A stretch of DNA of 64,000 nt. Origin: Mucilaginibacter gracilis. GTDB lineage: Bacteria > Bacteroidota > Bacteroidia > Sphingobacteriales > Sphingobacteriaceae. Below are positions 8,715-17,899 of the stretch, one piece after another. The stretch spans positions 3,100,001-3,164,000 of the forward strand of contig NZ_RBKU01000001.1 of assembly GCF_003633615.1 (NCBI RefSeq), read 5' to 3'. The first letter of the stretch is position 1; each line of letters opens with the position of its first letter. Position numbers and translations under genes: made by a program. The notes beneath the pieces were generated by a model. The model ran no database searches, was not told the DNA's origin, and worked only from the letters and a program-made list of their open reading frames with translations.

Positions 8715-9167
8715 ATGGATCATACATTAAAATACAGTTTTAAGGTTTGGGTTACCTCAGCAATCCTTGCTTCAATTCTTTCATGGCTAATTGTTTTTGT
8801 TCAGGTAAACAGTATCCATGATTTTATTTTGGGGCTCGAACTACTTCTTGGTATGCCGGTTATGATTGTACTTACCGGGATGTTCACTTTTCCGAGTGCT
8901 ATAATTTTGTATTTCTCTGTTCGATATTTAACAAGATATTATATAGGGTTTGTATGTACGAAAATGATTTTAACGTTACTTGGGCTGCTGCTAACTTCTG
9001 TATATGTATATATGTTGAATGACTTTAGTTTTCATTCGAACATTTTTACATTAGATTATCTACTTGTTGTGGCGCCTTACTACTTTGCAATAATTATCAG
9101 CATTTGGATCTATAAACTGAAAAACTTTAGCGTTGATTACCGAATATCTAACCTGAAAACTAATTAG
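8715..9167 (+). CDS. Hypothetical four-helix membrane protein
   Basis: A 150-residue protein with four strongly hydrophobic segments (about residues 12-30, 38-62, 75-98 and 112-132) and short polar ends. No catalytic or family motif is recognised. It is a monocistronic unit, convergent with prfC, with lower GC than the neighbouring ribosomal genes. It could be a small orphan integral membrane protein of the inner membrane. Confidence 0.6.
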   Translation: MDHTLKYSFKVWVTSAILASILSWLIVFVQVNSIHDFILGLELLLGMPVMIVLTGMFTFPSAIILYFSVRYLTRYYIGFVCTKMILTLLGLLLTSVYVYMLNDFSFHSNIFTLDYLLVVAPYYFAIIISIWIYKLKNFSVDYRISNLKTN

Positions 9168-9175
9168 CCATTGTT

Positions 9176-9225
9176 AATGTACAAAGGAAGTTATTTACCT
9201 TAATTTCCTCTTCCTTGTACTACCT
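9176..9225. terminator. Stem-loop between convergent genes
   Basis: TACAAAGGAAG on the left pairs with CTTCCTTGTA on the right across a loop of about 20 bases in the gap between the hypothetical membrane protein and prfC. It is a plausible bidirectional terminator, but no long T-run follows. Confidence 0.4.
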
Positions 9226-9303
9226 CCTTACCTATAATAGCTCGCAACCTAGTTCGACTGAAACTAACTCAGGCTTTAATTATTTGAATTAATTAAAATC
9301 CCT

Positions 9304-10893
9304 TTACTTCTCCTTCTTATGTTCCGAAGTGGTGTGAAACTCAACTTCCGGGAAATCGCGTTTGGCCAGGTTTATCATAAAATCATTATCGGCCAAAAAT
9401 ACGGGGTTGCCTTCTTTGTCGGTGGCTATGTTGTGGGCGCGGCGTTGCATTATTTCGCCCAGTTTCTTTTTATCTGTGCTGGTTATCCAGCTTGAGCGTT
9501 TAAAGGTTAACATTCTGAAAGCAGCTTTAGCACCATACTCGTGCTCTAAGCGGAAGCTGATTACCTCAAATTGCAGTTCGCCAACGGTGCCTATAATTTT
9601 ACGGTTACCGGGTTGTTGTACAAATAATTGGGCAACACCTTCTTCGGTAAGCTGCTGTATGCCTTTTTCAAGTTGCTTGCTTTTAAGTGGATCGCGGTTT
9701 TCAACCTCCTTAAATATTTCGGGCGAAAAACTTGGGATGCCTTTAAATTGTAGTTGCTCGCCTTCGGTTAAGGTATCGCCAATTTTAAAGTTGCCGCTAT
9801 CGTAAAGGCCAACCACGTCGCCGGGCCAGGCTTCTTCAACCAGGCTCTTTTCGTTAGCCATAAAGTCCATTGGGTTGCTAAACTTTAGCTTTTTGCCCAG
9901 GCGGGTATGGTAGTAAAACTTATTACGTTCAAACTTGCCGGAGCATATCCTCAAAAATGCAATACGGTCGCGGTGGTTAGGGTCTAAATTGGCATGTATC
10001 TTAAAAACAAAACCGGTAAAAGGTTTTTCGGTAGCCAATACCTCGCGGGTTTCGGCGTCGCGGCTTTTTGGGCTCGGTGCTATGTTTACAAAGGTATCCA
10101 GCAACTCGCGTATGCCAAAGTTGTTTATCGCACTGCCAAAAAATACGGGTGCCAGTAAACCTTCCAAATACATGTCCTTGTCCAGTTCGCCGTAAACACC
10201 GCCTATCAATTCCAGGTCGTCTTTAAGTCCGCTTACTTCTTTTGGGTTGAGATGCTTGGTTAATTCTTCATCGTCAAGGTCTTTCACCTTAACCAAAGCC
10301 TCGGTAACCTTGTTTTTATCGGGGTTAAACAGGTTGAGTTGTTTTTCGTAAATGTTATAAACACCCTTAAACAAGTAACCCTGCCCAATTGGCCACGATA
10401 GCGGGCAAAGGCTAATGCTCAATTGCTTTTCTATCTCGTCAAGCAAATCGAAGGTGTCTTTACCCTCGCGGTCCATTTTGTTAATGAAAATGATAACAGG
10501 TGTGTTACGCATCCGGCAAACGGCCATCAGCTTTTGGGTTTGCTCTTCAACACCTTTCACGCTGTCAACCACCAAAATAACGCTGTCAACGGCACTCAGG
10601 GTGCGGTAGGTATCCTCGGCAAAATCTTTGTGGCCGGGGGTATCTAATATATTAATACGCTTATCCTTATACTCAAAACCCATTACCGATGTAGCTACCG
10701 ATATGCCACGCTGCTTTTCGATTTCCATAAAATCGGAAGTATTGCTTTGGTTGGCTTTGTTACGTTTAACGGCGCCTGCGGTGTTAATGGCACCGCCAAA
10801 AAGTAAAAATTTTTCGGTTAACGTAGTTTTACCGGCATCGGGGTGACTAATAATGGCAAATGTTTTTCTTTTTTCTATTTCGGGATAAACCAT
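9304..10893 (-). CDS. prfC: Peptide chain release factor 3
   Basis: A 529-residue translational GTPase that recycles RF1/RF2 after termination. P-loop HPDAGKTT at residues 17-24 (the HPDAGKTT form is typical of RF3), the [10 protein letters not shown] switch segment, DTPGHKD at 84-90 and NKMD at 138-141. Domain II and the RF3-specific C-terminal domain follow. Length is normal. It is transcribed alone; a -7 element lies about 80 bases upstream. The gene is absent from many bacteria but common in Bacteroidota. Confidence 0.97.
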   Translation of the reverse strand: MVYPEIEKRKTFAIISHPDAGKTTLTEKFLLFGGAINTAGAVKRNKANQSNTSDFMEIEKQRGISVATSVMGFEYKDKRINILDTPGHKDFAEDTYRTLSAVDSVILVVDSVKGVEEQTQKLMAVCRMRNTPVIIFINKMDREGKDTFDLLDEIEKQLSISLCPLSWPIGQGYLFKGVYNIYEKQLNLFNPDKNKVTEALVKVKDLDDEELTKHLNPKEVSGLKDDLELIGGVYGELDKDMYLEGLLAPVFFGSAINNFGIRELLDTFVNIAPSPKSRDAETREVLATEKPFTGFVFKIHANLDPNHRDRIAFLRICSGKFERNKFYYHTRLGKKLKFSNPMDFMANEKSLVEEAWPGDVVGLYDSGNFKIGDTLTEGEQLQFKGIPSFSPEIFKEVENRDPLKSKQLEKGIQQLTEEGVAQLFVQQPGNRKIIGTVGELQFEVISFRLEHEYGAKAAFRMLTFKRSSWITSTDKKKLGEIMQRRAHNIATDKEGNPVFLADNDFMINLAKRDFPEVEFHTTSEHKKEK

Positions 10894-10971
10894 AGTTGTA
10901 TTGTACGCTTACAGCGATTGTATTAAAGGATAACGATGGAAGCGTTTATGTGCCTATCCATTACGAGGGTG

Positions 10972-10979
10972 CAAAGATA
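10972..10979 (-). promoter_or_regulatory. Putative -7 promoter element of prfC (TATCTTTG)
   Basis: On the minus strand TATCTTTG matches TAnnTTTG and is followed by GCACCC, a common start-site context; it implies a leader of roughly 70 bases. Confidence 0.55.
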
Positions 10980-11017
10980 ATAATATTGAAATGATTTTGC
11001 TATCGGGATAATGTGTG

Positions 11018-11110
11018 GACAGAGATCGGAAGACGGAGGACAGAAATCAGCCATCCGCGATCTGTCATCAGCCTTCTGTCATCAGCCTTCTGCCATCCGA
11101 GATCTTTCAT
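11018..11110. repeat. Word-repeat array between ubiA-like gene and prfC
   Basis: Contains two direct copies of CTGTCATCAGCCTT, then CTGCCATCCGAGATC. On the left side are partly complementary words (GATCGGAAGACGGAGGACAG), so the region can fold back on itself. It starts a few bases after the stop of the minus-strand prenyltransferase gene and ends before the prfC promoter. Confidence 0.65.
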
Positions 11111-11117
11111 CCTAAAA

Positions 11118-11972
11118 TTATCTCACCCATAACCTGTCAATCAAAAAGAAAACCGCAAATACCACACTCGCAATACCATTGGTGGTCATAAAAGCAAAGT
11201 TAACCCGGCTCAGGTCGTTAGGTTTAACAAGTAAATGCTGATACGTTAACATGCAGCAAAAGAAAACAATGCCAATATAATAGGGCCACCCTACATTGGT
11301 GAAATGCACAGGTAGCATAATAAATATAGCCGATAATACATGCAAAAAGGTTGACAATCGTAAAGCATTCACTTTGCCCAGATATGCGGGAATAGAGTGC
11401 AGGTTTTCGGCACGGTCAAAGTCTTCATCCTGTAAGGCGTATATAATATCAAAACCACTCACCCAACATAAAACCGATAGCGAAAAAAATATGGGCAGTA
11501 AGGCAAACTCACCCGTAACAACTAAATAAGCACCAATAGGAGCGAGCGACAAGCCCAAACCCAACACCAAATGGCAAAGAGCCGTAAAACGTTTAGTTGC
11601 ACTGTAGCCTAAAACTACCAGTAATGCAACCGGCGAAAGGTAAAAGCATAAGCTATTAATAAACCACGTTGTAGCAATAAACAAAGCGCAATTAACCAGT
11701 GTAAATGTTAAAGCTGCTTTTGCGGTTAATCTGCCTGCAGGAATATCTCTCACTTTGGTGCGCGGGTTTTTGGCATCAATATCCCTATCCAGGTAACGGT
11801 TAAATGCCATGGCCGAATTACGGGCAAATACCATGCACATTACCATAAACAGTAATTTTTGCCACTCAAAAGCGTGTGTGGTAGTGGTAACCGCCAAAAA
11901 AAAGCCAATGAAGGCAAAAGGCATGGCAAATATGGTGTGCGAAAAGGTAACTAACGACAGGTATTTTTTCAT
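11118..11972 (-). CDS. UbiA-family prenyltransferase (4-hydroxybenzoate polyprenyltransferase-like)
   Basis: A 284-residue integral membrane protein with eight or nine helices. The first Asp-rich motif is N58-RYL-D62-RDI-D66; the second is D182-EDFD-R with YALQ before it. It transfers a prenyl chain to an aromatic acceptor in the inner membrane. The gene lies on the same chromosome stretch as menG, so a role in menaquinone synthesis (as in MqnP of the futalosine route) is likely, but the substrate cannot be read from the sequence. I start it at MKKYLSLVTF because the longer frame overlaps ysxC and adds a polar N-terminus. It lies 40 bases downstream of ysxC and probably shares its transcript. 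Confidence 0.88.
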   Translation of the reverse strand: MKKYLSLVTFSHTIFAMPFAFIGFFLAVTTTTHAFEWQKLLFMVMCMVFARNSAMAFNRYLDRDIDAKNPRTKVRDIPAGRLTAKAALTFTLVNCALFIATTWFINSLCFYLSPVALLVVLGYSATKRFTALCHLVLGLGLSLAPIGAYLVVTGEFALLPIFFSLSVLCWVSGFDIIYALQDEDFDRAENLHSIPAYLGKVNALRLSTFLHVLSAIFIMLPVHFTNVGWPYYIGIVFFCCMLTYQHLLVKPNDLSRVNFAFMTTNGIASVVFAVFFLIDRLWVR

Positions 11973-12012
11973 GTGAAGTATTGCGATATACGTATTGCTA
12001 CTGGTTGCAAAA

Positions 12013-12657
12013 TTACAACGTTTTTTTGTAAGCTTCGTAAGCTGCCGAAACTGCTTTATAATCAAACTGGTCGTTTACCGAACCTACAAAGTTTAAAACT
12101 TCTTCGCGGCCGCTTTGTAACTCGGCGGAGGTGATGAAGATGGTAGGCACATCATCAAACGTTGCCAGTAAAGCTTTTTTAAACGCACTCACAGTTTGGT
12201 CGGTCTTTACGCGCGATTGTTTGTCGGCTTTGGTGAAAATCAAACTGAACGACAAGCCTTTTTCGCCCAGCCAGTTGCAAAATTCAAGATCTATCTTTTG
12301 GGGCTCAACGCGGCTGTCTATCAATACAAAAACGCATTGCAGGCTTTCGCGCTTGTCAAGGTAAGTGCGTATAAACTTGTTCCAGTCTTCTTTTTTACTT
12401 TTTGATATACGGGCGTAGCCATAACCAGGTAAATCAACAATATACCAGTTGTCGTTTATCAAAAAATGGTTTATCAATTGCGTTTTGCCCGGCGTTTGCG
12501 ATGTTTTGGCTAAACCTTTTTTATTGGTTAGCATATTAATCAATGATGATTTGCCAACGTTCGATCGGCCAATAAATGCATACTCGGGCAAAACTGCCGG
12601 TGGTAATTTTGATACCTGGGTATTGCTGCAAATAAATTCGGCAGTTTTAATTATCAT
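12013..12657 (-). CDS. ysxC: Ribosome biogenesis GTPase YsxC/EngB
   Basis: A 214-residue small GTPase needed for 50S assembly. G1 is GRSNVGKS at residues 30-37, G2 is TPGKTQ at about 55-60, G3 is DLPGYG at 75-80, G4 is TKAD at 142-145 and G5 is in ITSAELQSG. Length and motif spacing are normal for the TrmE-Era-EngA-YihA-Septin family. The start ATG lies only about five bases after a perfect -7 element, so the mRNA is probably leaderless. The UbiA-like gene follows. Confidence 0.95.
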   Translation of the reverse strand: MIIKTAEFICSNTQVSKLPPAVLPEYAFIGRSNVGKSSLINMLTNKKGLAKTSQTPGKTQLINHFLINDNWYIVDLPGYGYARISKSKKEDWNKFIRTYLDKRESLQCVFVLIDSRVEPQKIDLEFCNWLGEKGLSFSLIFTKADKQSRVKTDQTVSAFKKALLATFDDVPTIFITSAELQSGREEVLNFVGSVNDQFDYKAVSAAYEAYKKTL

Positions 12658-12661
12658 GCCG

Positions 12662-12669
12662 CAAAGTTA
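12662..12669 (-). promoter_or_regulatory. Putative -7 promoter element of ysxC (TAACTTTG)
   Basis: The minus strand reads TAACTTTGCGGCATG, with the start codon five bases after the element. The transcription start would fall at or next to the ATG. Confidence 0.6.
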
Positions 12670-12728
12670 ATGCTTATTTACTTGTTATGGTATCATTAAA
12701 CTTTGCGGCGTATTTGCGGGTAAATGGT

Positions 12729-15515
12729 TTAATTTATAAACAACATGCCCGGCGTTTTTGTCTGTTTTTTTTCATCAGCCTTAGCAGTATTAAATTTCCA
12801 GCGTAAGGTGAGTAAAAAATAGCGGTTTATAATTTGCGACTGTGTATCGTTAATAATATTCTCGTTAACAAACCTTGTTGAGTTAATGGCTTGGTTTAAA
12901 ATATCATAACAGGCTAATTTAATTTCGGCCCTGTCTTTTTTCAAAAACTCGCGTGCAATGCTCACGTTAAGCAAATTGCTGCTTTTTTGGTAACCTGCGG
13001 GTACCAAAGGGTTATAGGTGTAGGTATACGTTCCCGAAATATTAGTGCGCTTGGGCCAGTAAATGGTATAGGGCGTATCAAAATTAAAGGTAGTTGTATG
13101 GATATTATTGTATTGCACCCCGGTGTAGCTCGAAATAGATTGGTTGAGGCCGTAGGATGGGTCGAGGGTAATAATATCTTTCCCGTTTAGTGATAGGTGC
13201 TGGCTAAAATTAACACCGTAATTGTTTTGATAACCATCCTGATGATTGATCTCGAAAAAATTATGACTTTGATTTAAGCCCACGTTTGTAGAAAGGCTCA
13301 ATTGCCAATCGTTACTCTTTTTAAATCGCTTTGATATAAAGGCATAAATATTACTGCTATACCTTCCGTTTTGATTAATGGGAGTACTGGTTTCGGCACC
13401 GGCTGCATCAAGGGTTCTGCGCCGGTAAACACCATCTTCTTCAATTGATAAATTGCCGTTTATGCTGTAGCTGGTTTGGCTTTGTTGCCTATAGGTGTTA
13501 AAGCTAATGCCAAAGTTATTGTTATGGCTGCGGTTAAGATTAGGGTTACCGGTAACAGTAAAAAGTGGGCTAAAAATTACGCTGTACGGTATTAAATCGC
13601 CAATGTTAACCTGGCCAACTGTCCGTGTGTAGCTAACCGAATAATTGCCCTTGGTATAGGTGCCAAATGAGAAGCGCGCATTAGGCAGCAAATCGAAATA
13701 GTTTTGATCCAGGTCGGCAATATTGCGGTTAAACTGGTTGTTTATTTGCTGCCATTGCGCGGCCACGCCCATAACCAGGCTCATGTGTTGGCGCAACGCG
13801 TAAGTTATGCCCGGCGAAACGTGTTCTTTCCACAAATTGCGTGTTAAATCGCTGCTGGTATTCAATAAAAATAAATCATACAAGCCGGTTGCGGGGTTAA
13901 AATCATAGGTAGAAACCCTGTTAATGCCTTTGTTATAATCCGTGCCTACGTTAACATCAGCAGTAAGCTTTTTAGTGAGCGGATAACGATAGCTGACCGC
14001 TAAATTTGCGCTGATATTGTTGTTAAGGTTATTGCTATACCTATCTAACGAGTAAGAAGGAAAGCTGCTGAGGTACGAGGTAAGCGCACTTTTATCGTAA
14101 TTGTTGCTACGATCGGGATTTACAGAAAAGTTGTGATCGATAGTTATAGAGGCACCCTCGGTTTTTAACTGGTGATTGTAATTGAAAGATTGCTGAAACT
14201 GCATGTTGTTGCCGCTGCCGTTACTGCTGCTAACCGATTGGTTTACCTGCGGAAAAAAATTACTGTAGCTGTTTGTAGTTGCCTTGCTGCCTGTTTGGTT
14301 GCTGTAATAGGTAAAAAATGGCGTATAGCTAATTTGGGTTGCGGTATTAGGTTGGGCCTTAACAGTGATGCTGAGGTTATGTTTATCATCAATCCTAAAG
14401 CGATTGGTAGTGGTGCTGGTTGTAAAGTCTGTATCTTGGGTTAGTTGGTCGCGGGTGTTTTTGCCATTATAATCGTTGTTGTCGTGGCTGTGGTAATAAG
14501 CAATGTTTAGCTTAAATTTTTTGCCATAATCGGTATTGATATTAACGCCTCCCGATGTTGTTTTTTGTATACCGCTAATGCCAGCCCGGCCAAAGCCCAT
14601 GCCGCCTCCGCCCCGGCTTATCGCATCGCCGCCGCGGTTAAGCCCACCTGAGGTGTACAAATCATTAAAATCGAAACCGGTATTGCTTAAATTATTGCTT
14701 AAACCCAGTAAGCTTATCTGCAAAGTATCTCTAAAAATATTAAACAATCCGCCCGATTCATAGCGGCCCTCTGTGCCGCCACCAGCATACACCTTGCCAA
14801 AGGTGCTTTTCCTCAGTTTCTTTTTAAACTTTAAATTAATAATTTTTTCTACCCTGGCATCTTCAATTAAATGGTTAGGGTCGTTTTCGCGGTCGTCATA
14901 TACCTGTACTTTATCTATCAATTCGGCATCCAGGTTTTTGGTGGCAATCCTAATATCGCTGGCAAAAAATTCGCGCCCATCAACCAAAACCTTGTTTACT
15001 TTTTTCCCCTGAAATACAATGTTACCATAGTTATCCACCTCAATACCGGGTAGCTTTTTTAGCAATTCTTCCACCACCGCGTTGGGGCGGGTTTTAAAGG
15101 CCTCCGCGGCAAACTCAATAGTGTCTTTTTTTACCATTATGGGCGGCCGCTCACCTGTAATTGATACCTCGTTGAGTAGTTTAGGGCTCATCATAATACC
15201 ACCCAAGTCCAAAGTTTCGCCCTTCTTCAGTGTAATCGTTTTACGGAAGGGCCTGTAAGAAACAAACGAAATTAAAATTTTAACAGGCGTGCCGGTTGGC
15301 AAATTGTGCATTAAAAAGGCACCCTTTTTGTCGCTCACCATATAAAGTATTAAAGCTGCTGTGGTGTCTTTAGCATCTAATACAGCTACGGTTGCTAATT
15401 CGAGTGGTTGCCTGGTTACCGAATCGAGCACGGTGCCTTTTACAATGGCCCGGTTTTGTGCATACGCCGATAAAATAAAAAAAGTAATAAGTGCCGTAAG
15501 TAATGTTTTATACAT
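12729..15515 (-). CDS. Outer-membrane beta-barrel protein, TonB-receptor-like (PF14905 type)
   Basis: A 928-residue secreted protein with signal peptide MYKTLLTALITFFILSAYAQ. A carboxypeptidase-regulatory-like domain spans about residues 25-115, then LNEVSITGERPPIMVKKDT, a plug-like region with VLVDGREFFASDI near residue 174, and a long Asn/Ser/Tyr-rich barrel. A Gly-rich stretch (GGLNRGGDAISRGGGGMGFG, about residues 290-310) is an extracellular-loop-like insertion. It is a paralogue of the 433-3255 protein but has no GLPGLI gene beside it. It is transcribed alone, divergent from the VOC gene. Ligand unknown. Confidence 0.9.
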   Translation of the reverse strand: MYKTLLTALITFFILSAYAQNRAIVKGTVLDSVTRQPLELATVAVLDAKDTTAALILYMVSDKKGAFLMHNLPTGTPVKILISFVSYRPFRKTITLKKGETLDLGGIMMSPKLLNEVSITGERPPIMVKKDTIEFAAEAFKTRPNAVVEELLKKLPGIEVDNYGNIVFQGKKVNKVLVDGREFFASDIRIATKNLDAELIDKVQVYDDRENDPNHLIEDARVEKIINLKFKKKLRKSTFGKVYAGGGTEGRYESGGLFNIFRDTLQISLLGLSNNLSNTGFDFNDLYTSGGLNRGGDAISRGGGGMGFGRAGISGIQKTTSGGVNINTDYGKKFKLNIAYYHSHDNNDYNGKNTRDQLTQDTDFTTSTTTNRFRIDDKHNLSITVKAQPNTATQISYTPFFTYYSNQTGSKATTNSYSNFFPQVNQSVSSSNGSGNNMQFQQSFNYNHQLKTEGASITIDHNFSVNPDRSNNYDKSALTSYLSSFPSYSLDRYSNNLNNNISANLAVSYRYPLTKKLTADVNVGTDYNKGINRVSTYDFNPATGLYDLFLLNTSSDLTRNLWKEHVSPGITYALRQHMSLVMGVAAQWQQINNQFNRNIADLDQNYFDLLPNARFSFGTYTKGNYSVSYTRTVGQVNIGDLIPYSVIFSPLFTVTGNPNLNRSHNNNFGISFNTYRQQSQTSYSINGNLSIEEDGVYRRRTLDAAGAETSTPINQNGRYSSNIYAFISKRFKKSNDWQLSLSTNVGLNQSHNFFEINHQDGYQNNYGVNFSQHLSLNGKDIITLDPSYGLNQSISSYTGVQYNNIHTTTFNFDTPYTIYWPKRTNISGTYTYTYNPLVPAGYQKSSNLLNVSIAREFLKKDRAEIKLACYDILNQAINSTRFVNENIINDTQSQIINRYFLLTLRWKFNTAKADEKKQTKTPGMLFIN

Positions 15516-15546
15516 AAAATGTGATGTGGTTACGTGATATTTCCAT

Positions 15547-15566
15547 AAAACTATATATATAGTTTT
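15547..15566. promoter_or_regulatory. Perfect 20-bp palindrome in divergent promoter region
   Basis: AAAACTATAT is followed immediately by its exact reverse complement. It lies 31 bases upstream of the barrel gene's start, in the space between divergent genes. A second nested palindrome (GATTAT-GA-ATAATC, flanked by ACGATT and AATCGT) is at about 15642-15663 just before the VOC gene. Either could be an operator for a dimeric repressor, or simply an AT-rich cruciform. Confidence 0.4.
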
Positions 15567-15688
15567 TATAATCTACATCTGTTAACATTAATTAAGTATT
15601 TTTAACAAACCTTAAACCTGATAATATTACAATCATCTAACACGATTATGAATAATCAATCGTATTTTAGATGTTTAAACATATAATA

Positions 15689-16183
15689 ATGGATAACTAT
15701 AAAATACCCGCTGCAACCCGCATAGGCCATGTGCATTTAAAGGTGAGCGATTTGCAGCGTTCGCTGGATTTTTATTGCGGCGTTTTGGGTTTCGAATTAG
15801 TGATGATGTATGGCGATCAAGCCGCTTTTATATCGGCAGGTGGTTACCATCACCACATCGGCTTAAATACCTGGCACAGCAAAGGCATGGGCCCGGCACC
15901 GGTTAGGGCGGCAGGCTTATACCACACGGCCATACTTTTCCCCGAACGAAAAGATTTGGCGGCCATACTGCAAAGGCTCATCGATGTAAAATACCCCTTA
16001 ACGGGAATGTCTGACCATGGTGTATCAGAAGCCATATACCTGAATGATCCCGACCAAAACGGCGTTGAGTTATACTGGGACAGACCCCGCGAACTATGGC
16101 CCAAAAACGAAAACGGCGAACTTACCATGTTTACAGAATACCTGGATGTTGATGGTTTGTTGGCAGAGTTAAGGAAGGCTTAA
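15689..16183 (+). CDS. VOC (glyoxalase/bleomycin-resistance) family protein, CatE-like
   Basis: A 164-residue metalloenzyme-type protein with two beta-alpha-beta-beta-beta modules. The first starts RIGHVHLKVSDLQRSLDFYCGVLGF; the second contains LYHTAILFP, and the C-terminal metal ligand is probably the Glu in NGVELYWDRP. The pattern His-...-His-...-Glu and the segment HHHIGLNTW resemble the single-module-pair relatives of catechol-2,3-dioxygenase (CatE). The substrate is not predictable. An alternative in-frame ATG is at 15671; I favour MDNYKIP because the conserved region begins right after it. The last codons read into the word-repeat array that follows. Confidence 0.82.
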   Translation: MDNYKIPAATRIGHVHLKVSDLQRSLDFYCGVLGFELVMMYGDQAAFISAGGYHHHIGLNTWHSKGMGPAPVRAAGLYHTAILFPERKDLAAILQRLIDVKYPLTGMSDHGVSEAIYLNDPDQNGVELYWDRPRELWPKNENGELTMFTEYLDVDGLLAELRKA

Positions 16184-16358
16184 GTTCGAAGTCGCTAGCC
16201 ATGAGTCAGGAATTGATCTTGAGTCAGGAGTCGTTGGTCTTGACCCGAAGTTAACCCTACCATGTGATAGTTATTATCAAGGACTTTGATTTTAGACTAA
16301 AGACTTTAGACAAAATGACGCTAATGACTTTCCATTCAAGACTCAAGACTTTAAACTA
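16178..16358. repeat. AGTC-word array between VOC gene and menG
   Basis: The VOC stop codon sits inside CTTAAGTTCGAAGTC, which differs by one base from CTTAAGTTCTAAGTC in the array at 47088. Further words are GAGTCAGGA repeated, TTAGACTAAAGACTTTAGAC (self-complementary) and AAGACTCAAGACTTTA. It ends directly before the menG -7 element. Confidence 0.7.
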
Positions 16359-16366
16359 AAAAACTC

Positions 16367-16374
16367 TACATTTG
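16367..16374 (+). promoter_or_regulatory. Putative -7 promoter element of menG (TACATTTG)
   Basis: Exact TAnnTTTG match ending nine bases before the menG ATG, which implies a leaderless or nearly leaderless mRNA. A TTG 12 bases upstream of that ATG overlaps this element and is therefore unlikely to be the start codon. Confidence 0.6.
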
Positions 16375-16383
16375 CCATCACAA

Positions 16384-17115
16384 ATGAGCAACACCGTAAC
16401 ACCTTACCAAAACGAACAGGCTACCAAAAAAGAACAGGTGGCCGATATGTTTAATAACATATCTAAAACTTACGATTTTTTAAATCACTTCATGTCGCTT
16501 GGTATTGATATTATTTGGCGAAAAAAGGCTATCAATAAATTAAAGGCCGATAAACCCCAGTTAATACTGGATGTTGCCACAGGCACCGGCGATTTTGCCT
16601 TCGAAGCGTTAAAAATATTAAAGCCAAAAAAAATAATAGGCGTTGATATTTCGCGTGGGATGTTGGATGTTGCCGATCAAAAGATAGCCAAACGCGGTTT
16701 GGGCGATCAGTTTGAGGTACACCTGGGCGATTCTGAACGGTTGTTGTTTGATGCCGATACCTTTGATGCTGTTACCGTAGCCTATGGCGTGCGTAATTTT
16801 GAAAATTTGCAAGCTGGTTTAGCCGATATTCACCGCGTGTTAAAACCTGGCGGCAGGGCAGTGGTACTTGAGTTTTCAAAGCCAAAAGCTTTCCCTATCA
16901 AACAACTTTATAATTTTTACTTTAACTACATTACGCCGGGTATAGGTAAAGTGTTTTCTAAAGACGCGCGTGCGTATTCTTACCTTCCCGAATCGGTGGC
17001 AGCCTTTCCGGATGGACAGGCATTTGTATCGTTAATGGATAAAGTAGGTTTTAAAAATACCAAACAAACGCCGCTGGCGTTTGGTATTTGTTCTATTTAC
17101 ACCGGCGTTAAATGA
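16384..17115 (+). CDS. menG: Demethylmenaquinone methyltransferase
   Basis: A 243-residue class I SAM-dependent methyltransferase (UbiE/MenG). Motif I is LDVATGTGDFAFEA, followed by IGVDISRGML, then VAYGVRNFENL and VLKPGGRAVVLEFSKP, which are the UbiE signature blocks. It carries out the last step of menaquinone synthesis at the inner membrane. The ATG chosen (MSNTVTPYQN) is preferred over an upstream TTG that falls within the promoter element. porT overlaps its stop by four bases (ATGA), so the two are translationally coupled, a pairing also known in other Bacteroidota. Confidence 0.94.
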   Translation: MSNTVTPYQNEQATKKEQVADMFNNISKTYDFLNHFMSLGIDIIWRKKAINKLKADKPQLILDVATGTGDFAFEALKILKPKKIIGVDISRGMLDVADQKIAKRGLGDQFEVHLGDSERLLFDADTFDAVTVAYGVRNFENLQAGLADIHRVLKPGGRAVVLEFSKPKAFPIKQLYNFYFNYITPGIGKVFSKDARAYSYLPESVAAFPDGQAFVSLMDKVGFKNTKQTPLAFGICSIYTGVK

Positions 17116-17846
17116 TTAAAAAGTTTTACCTTACCTTATGTTTGCTGTTAATTTTGTCTGCCAAACTATGGGCGCAGGTAGCCGCATGGGGTGGGGGAGC
17201 CGATTATACCGACTATGGTTTTGGTTTCCATTTCTCGTACATTAGCAACAGTTATACGGTGTTAAAAAAAAGCGACTGGCGCACCCCGTTTTTTGATAAT
17301 AACGCCGGCAAAATTATAACCGATTCGTTAAACAGCATCACATCAAGTTCGTCGGCGGGTTTTGGGGTTGGCTTTATAGCACGCTTGCGCATTACCGATA
17401 ACCTCGAAGTCCGCACCACGCCGTCGTTGGCTTTTTCAGATCGTACTATATCCTACCAATACAAAACGGCATCGCAAAATGTAGAAAAAACGGTGAACGC
17501 TGCTTTGGTTGAAATTCCGTTGTCGCTCAAATTAAAGTCAGACAGGTTAGGCAATGTTCGTGCATACCTGCTTGGAGGCGTTAAATATTCATATAGTATT
17601 ACGGCTCCCAAAAAGGACGACCCAAATATGTCGCCGCTTGATAAGCTGGTGGCAAACCAGCGTAGCTATGCCTCTTACGAAGCAGGCGTAGGTTGCGATA
17701 TTTATTTTAATTACTTTAAATTTTCGCCCGAGTTAAAGCTTTCCAATTCATTTAAAAGTATACTTACCAGTGGCAATAACCCTTACTCAAAACCATTGGA
17801 TAAACTTTTTCTGCAAACCCTGGTTTTTTCAATCTACTTCGAATAA
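17112..17846 (+). CDS. porT: PorT family outer-membrane protein (type IX secretion)
   Basis: A 244-residue protein with an N-terminal signal peptide (cleavage after LWAQ) and an eight-strand-like barrel pattern: GFHFSYISNSY, GFGVGFIARLRI, LEVRTTPSLAFSDRTISYQY, VEIPLSLKLKSDRLGNVRAYLLGGVKYSYSI, YEAGVGCDIYF and a terminal LVFSIYFE. This matches PorT/SprT, an outer-membrane component required for type IX secretion and gliding in Bacteroidota. The gene overlaps menG by four bases. Assignment rests on barrel pattern plus menG synteny; a generic 'porin family' member is the alternative. Confidence 0.8.
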   Translation: MIKKFYLTLCLLLILSAKLWAQVAAWGGGADYTDYGFGFHFSYISNSYTVLKKSDWRTPFFDNNAGKIITDSLNSITSSSSAGFGVGFIARLRITDNLEVRTTPSLAFSDRTISYQYKTASQNVEKTVNAALVEIPLSLKLKSDRLGNVRAYLLGGVKYSYSITAPKKDDPNMSPLDKLVANQRSYASYEAGVGCDIYFNYFKFSPELKLSNSFKSILTSGNNPYSKPLDKLFLQTLVFSIYFE

Positions 17847-17899
17847 TAGCGGCGGTTAGCCAAAAAAGCATAACTTCGTGCTTTATTGTTATAACACCT

